This document shows, piece by piece, positions 9,593-14,831 of a stretch of DNA of 14,831 nucleotides. The stretch is from NCBI GenBank assembly GCA_900404475.1, contig OUQQ01000654.1, positions 1 through 14,831 on the forward strand, read 5' to 3'. Each line of letters opens with the position of its first letter. Position 1 is the first letter of the stretch. The position numbers and the translations under genes are program-made. This stretch comes from Spongospora subterranea (Eukaryota; Endomyxa; Phytomyxea; Plasmodiophorida; Plasmodiophoridae). The notes below the pieces were generated by a model. It worked only from the letters and a program-made list of their open reading frames with translations, had not been told where the DNA came from and made no database searches.

Positions 9593-11672
9593 ATGGCTAG
9601 CAAAAATGCATTACAAAGAATTACTGAAATCGAAACGGAAATGCTTCGAAGTCCGTCAAACCCGCAACTCGTTTTTTCCATTGGCTAATTTTTTCCGCTT
9701 AAGCTCAGAAAAACAAGGCCACGAATCAGCATCTGGGGCTTCTCAAGGCGAAGCTGGCTAAGCTCCGTCGTGAAGTCCTCGATTCAGGAAGCGCCGGCAA
9801 AGGCGGTGGTGGTGAAGGTTTCGATGTCACCAAGTACGTGTGCCTATTTCGCGTTTATACTGATTTCGCATTACCCCTTTTTCCGAATGTTAATAATTGC
9901 AGTTTCGGGTATTTACCGTTTTTTACGTGGTGTTCATGTTGGGTCTAACGGATTGTCATTTTGCATCATTGTGGGGTTCTGCGTCCCGTTTGTTGGAATA
10001 GTACTCCACCCATACGAGGGTATCTGTTGAATGGCCTCTACCCCTGTGATAGCTGGGCAGGGCGTTATTGTTAGATCAATACATTAGTCTAACTTTATGT
10101 TTGCTCGGATCGGGATACACTGTTTTGTTTCACTGTTTCCGTCATCAATATTTCGTAAATTGCTCGATTCGGGGCATTTTTGGTTTTCGACCCCTCACGA
10201 TTGTGGCTCGTTTCACTAATTCTGACTCGAAGAGCTGGTGACGCCCGAGTCGGGCTCGTTGGGTTTCCGTCAGTGGGTAAATCAACGCTGCTGACGAAAC
10301 TTACCGGAACACATTCAGAAGTTGCCTCGTATGAGTTTACAACGCTGACGTGCGTTCCTGGAACGTTTCATTATAAGGGATGCAGAGTCCAATTACTGGA
10401 TTTGCCCGGAATTATTGAGGGAGCCAAGGATGGAAAAGGTCGTGGTAGACAAGTTATTGGTGTTGCCCGAACGTGCAACCTTATATTGATCGTCCTTGAT
10501 GCTTCACAACCAATGACTCACAAAAAGATTATCGAACGGGAACTCGAAGGTATCATATATTTCTTATTAGATCCTCAAATTTGCTTTGTATTAGATATCC
10601 CAGAATCTGCCAATAATGCTATTTTAACGGTCGTCCTATTTGTTGCAGGGTTCGGTATTCGTCTAAATCAACAGCCTCCCAACATCAAGGTAATTTGTTA
10701 ATCATTTGTGCGCCTGAATGTGTTATCTTTCAGTCAAACCGTTTTTTTTGCGATGTAGTTATGTTTGCAACATCAATAAAGTTTGCTTGTTTAGTTTGTC
10801 AAAAAAGATAGCGGCGGAATCAACATTACAAAATCAGTGCCTCTAACAAAACTTGATGATGTCACCATTCAAGCTATTTGCAAAGAGTATCGAATTTTGA
10901 GTTGTGACGTGACTCTTCGCGAAGATTGCACTGCGGATCAGCTTATCGACGTCATTGAAGGTGGGTGGCATTTTCTTATTCGCCTACTGTGCTTATTCGC
11001 GACTAAAATTTTACCGTCACGTCGTTTATGTCAGTTTTGCAGACGTAATCTTCTTCATTTTTGTGACTCCCTCAGAATGCTGAACGTCGCTTTCAGGAAA
11101 TCGCCAATATGTCCCCGCCATATACGTATTGAACAAGATCGACTCGATTTCGATCGAAGAGTTGGATCTGCTAAGCCGCGTTCCTCATTACGTCCCTGTT
11201 TCTGCCAAAGACGAATGGAATTTTGATGGTCTTTTGGTAGGTCCATGAACTCTATGAAGGGCCAATTTACACGGGTTTCTGTTGTTTTTGTCGCAAGTGA
11301 TTTATCCGAATATCACAAGTACTCTCAAGTTATTTAGGGTTTTTTATAGGAAACTATCTGGAAGTACCTGAATATGTTGCGGATTTATACCAAACCAAAA
11401 GGGCAGATTCCCGATTATGATGCTCCTGTAGTCATGCCAGCGCATAAAAATTCTGTTAGCCAGTTTTGCGGGCGCATTCATAAAGCACTACTTCAACAGT
11501 TCAAATAGTAAGTGCTGGTACCGTTGCCTTTCTGGTTGCCAAATCATCGCACTGATAACGATCTTTCAGCGCATGGATATGGGGCGCATCCGTCAAACAC
11601 AATCCTCAAAAAGTCGGTTTAGACCACATGCTTTGTGACGAAGACGTCGTCCAAATTGTCAAGAAAGTCTAA
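9593..11672 (+). CDS. DRG1: DRG1-family developmentally regulated GTP-binding protein
   Basis: This is a translation-associated GTPase of the Obg/DRG class; family members bind ribosomes with a DFRP partner and help resolve stalled translation. Proposed exons: 9593-9650, 9704-9833, 10233-10549, 10649-10689, 10795-10960, 11097-11236, 11350-11507, 11570-11672. The total is 1113 nt, or 370 aa, close to human DRG1 (367 aa). The N-terminus has the family helical motif [20 protein letters not shown], created exactly across the first intron. Then come G1 GFPSVGKST (73-81), the switch block [12 protein letters not shown]3 DLPGIIEG (from 119) followed by GKGRGRQV, G4 NKID (about 250-253), [11 protein letters not shown] as G5, and a C-terminal TGS domain with RIYTKPKG through [12 protein letters not shown] to VVQIVKKV. 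Exon 4 is only 41 nt; the second intron is 399 nt. VTK rather than the DRG2 pattern and the TGS end favour DRG1. All motifs are intact. Confidence 0.96.
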
Positions 11673-11893
11673 ATATTCTCTTTTGAGGCTGAGATGAAGC
11701 AGTTCAAAAATACATTCATTATCATGCATTGCAAATACCGTTGATCTGATAATACTTAGATAAAGCTTTAGGTGACTGAAACGTGGTGAATCATCAGGAT
11801 GTTCGTATCAGGATGGTGATTCAACAAACCTATGTCATTCCAGATTTTTTCTGTCGCCGCTCGCGGCTTGCCGTTGCCTTCGTCTTCTTCTTC

Positions 11894-12379
11894 ATGAAAA
11901 TCATGTCGTTGCGGCCATCGCTGATCATAATCACGGTGTTTGCAACATTAGTTTCGGCTCATGATTTTTTCGATGACGATATTGGAGAAGATATGGACAT
12001 TTTTGCCCACGAAGAAGATACAGGTCACGACGAAGATTTCCATCACGGAGAAGAATACGGAGACGGTGCGAAAGATCGTGTAGCCGTTACTGCAGCGACA
12101 GTCGTCACGACCACTTCATCAGGTTTGGCATCTCACACCGGAGAATCCAATGAGCATTATGATCGGTCCCATGACCACATCGTATCGGACAAGATCGCGG
12201 CGGCAACAGCCAATGATAATCTTGTCAGCAACGATCCAAATATGCTAGGCCTCGTGCCAGGCAATCCGGGCGTTCCAGCTCCTGTGCCTCTCCCGACCGT
12301 GACGCCACCAGATCTGACAAACCATGCTTTGCCCCAACATGCGGTGTGGACCGGCCTGCACGGGATGCCGCCGACCTGA
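11894..12379 (+). CDS. small secreted Asp/Glu/His-rich protein of unknown function
   Basis: This is an uninterrupted frame of 161 codons. The frame is open further upstream (to about 11783), but the ATG at 11894 gives a clean signal peptide, MKIMSLRPSLIIITVFATLVSA, with predicted cleavage before HDFF. The mature protein starts with about 40 residues dominated by Asp, Glu and His (DDDIGEDMDIF, HDEDFHHGEEYGDG), as in metal- or calcium-binding acidic segments. A Thr/Ser/Ala-rich middle (VTAATVVTTTSSG) could be O-glycosylated. The end is Pro-rich (PGVPAPVPLPTVTPP). There are no cysteines in the mature part. It lies 221 bases after the DRG1 stop and has no intron that I can see. I recognise no family; secretion and metal binding are inference from composition. 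A longer start at 11813 cannot be excluded. Confidence 0.6.
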   Translation: MKIMSLRPSLIIITVFATLVSAHDFFDDDIGEDMDIFAHEEDTGHDEDFHHGEEYGDGAKDRVAVTAATVVTTTSSGLASHTGESNEHYDRSHDHIVSDKIAAATANDNLVSNDPNMLGLVPGNPGVPAPVPLPTVTPPDLTNHALPQHAVWTGLHGMPPT

Positions 12380-12692
12380 AGAGAAAACTGCTTTTTCTGT
12401 TTGAGTTGAAATCCCGCGGGGCAGCATGACTCCGGGTACCGGCGCGACGTTGACGTTGCGACAAATTGAATCAGCGTCTGACACTTGCAATTTTTGAAAC
12501 CAGAAATCAATACAACTGTTGAATCACTTTAACTGTTTCGTTCAAAACTGATGCCCAGTTGTTACTGCTAATCATGGGATTTACTTCTGATTGCGTTAAT
12601 TTCATGCCGAAATTGCAGGCAAAAAGAAACCCTTAACGAGAATAGATAGATCGACTCGACCCATGGGTACCTCTTGAAAATTGTTCTGAACC
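12380..12692. other. intergenic region between secreted-protein gene and FAM161-like gene
   Basis: This stretch must hold the 3' end of one transcript and the promoter of the next. No canonical AATAAA is present just after 12379. Overlapping minus-strand frames here run antisense into the secreted-protein gene and show no motif. No other feature is visible. Confidence 0.4.
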
Positions 12693-14611
12693 ATGTCTTC
12701 GTTGGGTAAAGGGTGGGGTGTAAATCTGAACCTGCTTCGGACTCGACCGATCAGTCCTTGCCGAGACGATGACATCAATCTTGTCGATTGTGCAACAGGA
12801 TTTCGCCTGGAAGCCTTCCGGTCCACATCGCGGGTAATCAAGGCGACCCCAAAGTGTCACCCGGTGATAACATTCTCCAAAACACCAGTTTTGACGTTGC
12901 ATTTACTGAATTGCTTTTCTGAGCAGTCACCTTCACCGTGCAAAAATAACGCCTCGCCGGCTAGCCCTGATCAGATACAACAGACAAGAAAGGCAGCGGA
13001 GCAGCTGCGTGAAAAGCCAATCGATGTTGATATAGACGAAGAAAAGATGGACAATCTAAGAGTGCAATCGCTTGATGAAGACTCAACTGAGTATTTAGCG
13101 GTGCTCCGGCGGGTCAAACTGAAACACGAACGCAATCTGCGGCTAATCGAGGAGATGTACTATCGCGAGACAGGAAATAAGCAACCACCGCATGTGAAGA
13201 CCTGCGAAAACAGCGATCATGTTCCTTCATGTACACCCAATCTGAAAATATGTTGTCGATGGTTGATTCTTTATTGCAGCGACTTCCGAGACAAAATCAT
13301 CGACATGGACTGGGGAACCGACTGTACCAGCCCCGTTTTCGTTCTCCAATCGCAAAAGCGAATCGGAAACGTTAACGATCGCTCGACGTCGCTGTCTCGA
13401 TTACCTCAAAGAGGTTCATATCAACATTCACTGTTCAAACAATATTTTACAGACATCAGGAATTTATGAAAAAGCGTTACTGATCGCCCCAGTAGGTAAA
13501 AGAACGCGAAGAATTAGAAATGGCAAAGGTTTTCAAGGCCAACGCGATCCCGAAATCGACTTCAGAGCCTCGTTATCAGGAGCTCCGTATTGAACAGGAT
13601 CGTAACAAGGCTTCACGGCATGAAAACGCCTCCAAACTCACAACAAATCCTTTTGCGTTTATGCAGCGACAGAGTCCGTCACCGAGGCGCAATCAGACGA
13701 TACCACCCACAGAGACGTTTAAGCCTTTTAAGGCAAACCCGATTCCTTTGGCAGTGAGAGTGACAACGCTGGCCCAGACTGATAAGCAGAAAGAGGCAGC
13801 GAGGCGCGAGCGGGTCGCGGAGCGAGCTGCCGCTCTGTTGAGCGAAGCCAGTTTACCTCCGCGAATGGCCATCTATGAGCGCACAATCGGGCAGAAGAAA
13901 CGCTTGCTACAGAGGCACAATCAAGAAAACGCCGACCGCAACGTTGACGCGACCATGGCCAACATTGTTCATCGTGTTCCGAATTTTCAACGCTTGCAGA
14001 CTGCATTTCAGAATGAGTTGGACAAGGCAAAAAAGTGCCGGCAGCCAACTACTCCAGTTGAATTTCGTTTCACCACTCAGGGCCATGCCATACGACGGTC
14101 ATCAGTAGAGACCGCAATCGATGTTTCATCGAAGCGAGTTATACGATACAAGCGAGACCCACCCGCTGCTGTAACGAAGAAGGCTGAGCAGGCCGCGGCC
14201 TTCGTAAAGGAACGGTTAGAGTATCAGAAACAGCAGCAAATTGACCGGGAGGCAGAAGCACAGCGAGTGGATGAGGAACGTCAACAGCAATGGCAGAAAC
14301 GCATTCGCCCATTATTGGTGGATAACCGAATGGAATTAGAGACAAGACGCAATGAACAGATACGAGAGAGAAAGCGCATCGACAAAGAGATGGCCTACGA
14401 GTCGGAACGACGATTGGAAGAAATGAAATCGCGGGTCGATCAGCGACCGTTATTGCTGGAGACGGCAACCGCGTCCCCACAAATGAAGCTGGCGGCCAGA
14501 AGAAAAGCGCTCATATGTGTCCGTGACAGTCTTGTAAATGCCGGCATCAAAGATTACAAACGTTTCTTTGATAAGGAAGAACTTGATGATCTTGAAATAG
14601 TCGATTTGTAA
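12693..14611 (+). CDS. FAM161-family (UPF0564) centriole/ciliary protein
   Basis: This is a coiled-coil protein of the FAM161 family, whose animal member FAM161A is part of the inner scaffold of centrioles and the connecting cilium. Proposed exons: 12693-12833, 12927-13230, 13280-13413, 13496-14611; total 1695 nt, 564 aa. Motifs appear in family order: EYLAVLRRVKLKHERNLRLI with MYYRE (exon 2), VPAPFSFSNRK (about 164-174), LDYLKE joined to VKEREELEMAKVFKANAIP (from about 206), NPFAFMQRQ, a second FKANPIP (about 271-277), then VAERAAALLSEASLPPRM. Residues about 370-510 are highly charged and rich in Gln, Glu and Arg with long helical heptads. The last intron removes an in-frame TAG at 13493-13495 and rejoins the motif, which supports it. 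Exon 1 (MSSLGKGWG start) has no recognised motif, so the true start may lie elsewhere. A flagellated life stage is implied. Confidence 0.85.
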
Positions 14612-14831
14612 AAAAATATAAAGACCAGTTCAAACAGTTATTACGGGTCAAATTGCAGTGATCCTACGCGCAAACCCCAAAAAAGGGCGGTAGTATTGCG
14701 TGTTTTAGTGGTTTTACCTTTGGCGCAGTTTTTTTTAAATGCGCCAAGGGAACATCGGGACATTGCTCCATCGATATTTAGCAGAGCTTGAAAAGCCAGA
14801 TTCTGGAACGATGGAGAATCAGAATGTGTGC
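14612..14831. other. 3' flank of the FAM161-like gene
   Basis: AT-rich DNA follows the stop (AATATAAAG at about 14616, a weak polyadenylation-like variant). An inverted repeat is listed separately. No further gene can be supported before the window ends. Confidence 0.4.
14717..14750. repeat. inverted repeat: 11-bp arms with one mismatch, T/A-rich 12-base loop
   Basis: CCTTTGGCGCA (14717-14727) and TGCGCCAAGGG (14740-14750) pair at 10 of 11 positions around a loop made almost only of T and A. It lies 105 bases after the FAM161-like stop. It could be the 3' end structure of the transcript or the tip-to-tip remains of a very small inverted-repeat element; no target duplication is evident. Confidence 0.6.

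Noticed and set aside
12157..12510. Minus-strand frame of 117 codons over the end of the secreted-protein gene
   Set aside because: It is antisense to a frame with a clear signal peptide and shows no motif.
1..14831. CRISPR arrays, rRNA, tRNA and prokaryotic operons
   Set aside because: No regularly spaced repeats, no cloverleaf or rRNA-like segments seen, and the genes contain spliceosomal introns, so the window is eukaryotic.

Overview
This is a eukaryotic genomic window. The genes are broken by short GT-AG introns, mostly 49-190 nt with one of 399 nt. Several introns carry a CTRAY-like branch site just before the acceptor, the reading frames use the standard code, and there is no operon-like packing. 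The organism cannot be named from the sequence. An Adp1-type ABCG transporter with an EGF-like N-terminus, compact introns and a FAM161 centriole/cilium protein would together fit a flagellated early-diverging fungus or a close relative. That is inference only; other flagellated protists are possible.

Layout, all supported genes on the + strand. 2-415: last exon of an ABCG half-transporter whose start lies outside the window. 416-1690: no supported gene. 1691-4018: a decayed Mutator-like (MULE) transposase gene with a CpG-rich, palindrome-containing 5' flank. It includes a perfect 270-bp duplication beside a single N, which may be an assembly artefact. 4019-4832: no supported gene; includes the upstream region of the next transporter. 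4833-8051: a complete six-exon ABCG transporter (939 aa when spliced), a close tandem paralogue of the fragment at the left edge. 8052-9592: intergenic DNA holding gene-like but unrecognised fragments. 9593-11672: an eight-exon DRG1-family GTPase (370 aa). 11894-12379: a small secreted protein rich in Asp, Glu and His. 12693-14611: a four-exon FAM161-family protein (564 aa). 14612-14831: AT-rich 3' flank with a perfect-looking inverted repeat.

The spliced models for the transporter, DRG1 and FAM161 each sum to a multiple of three and restore conserved motifs across every junction, which is the main support for the exon boundaries. The genes do not form an obvious pathway. The clearest local story is a tandem ABCG duplication whose intergenic space holds a dead MULE. 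I found no clear sign of a novel multi-gene system. The least explained material is the coding-like DNA between 8129 and 8862 and the secreted acidic/His-rich protein.
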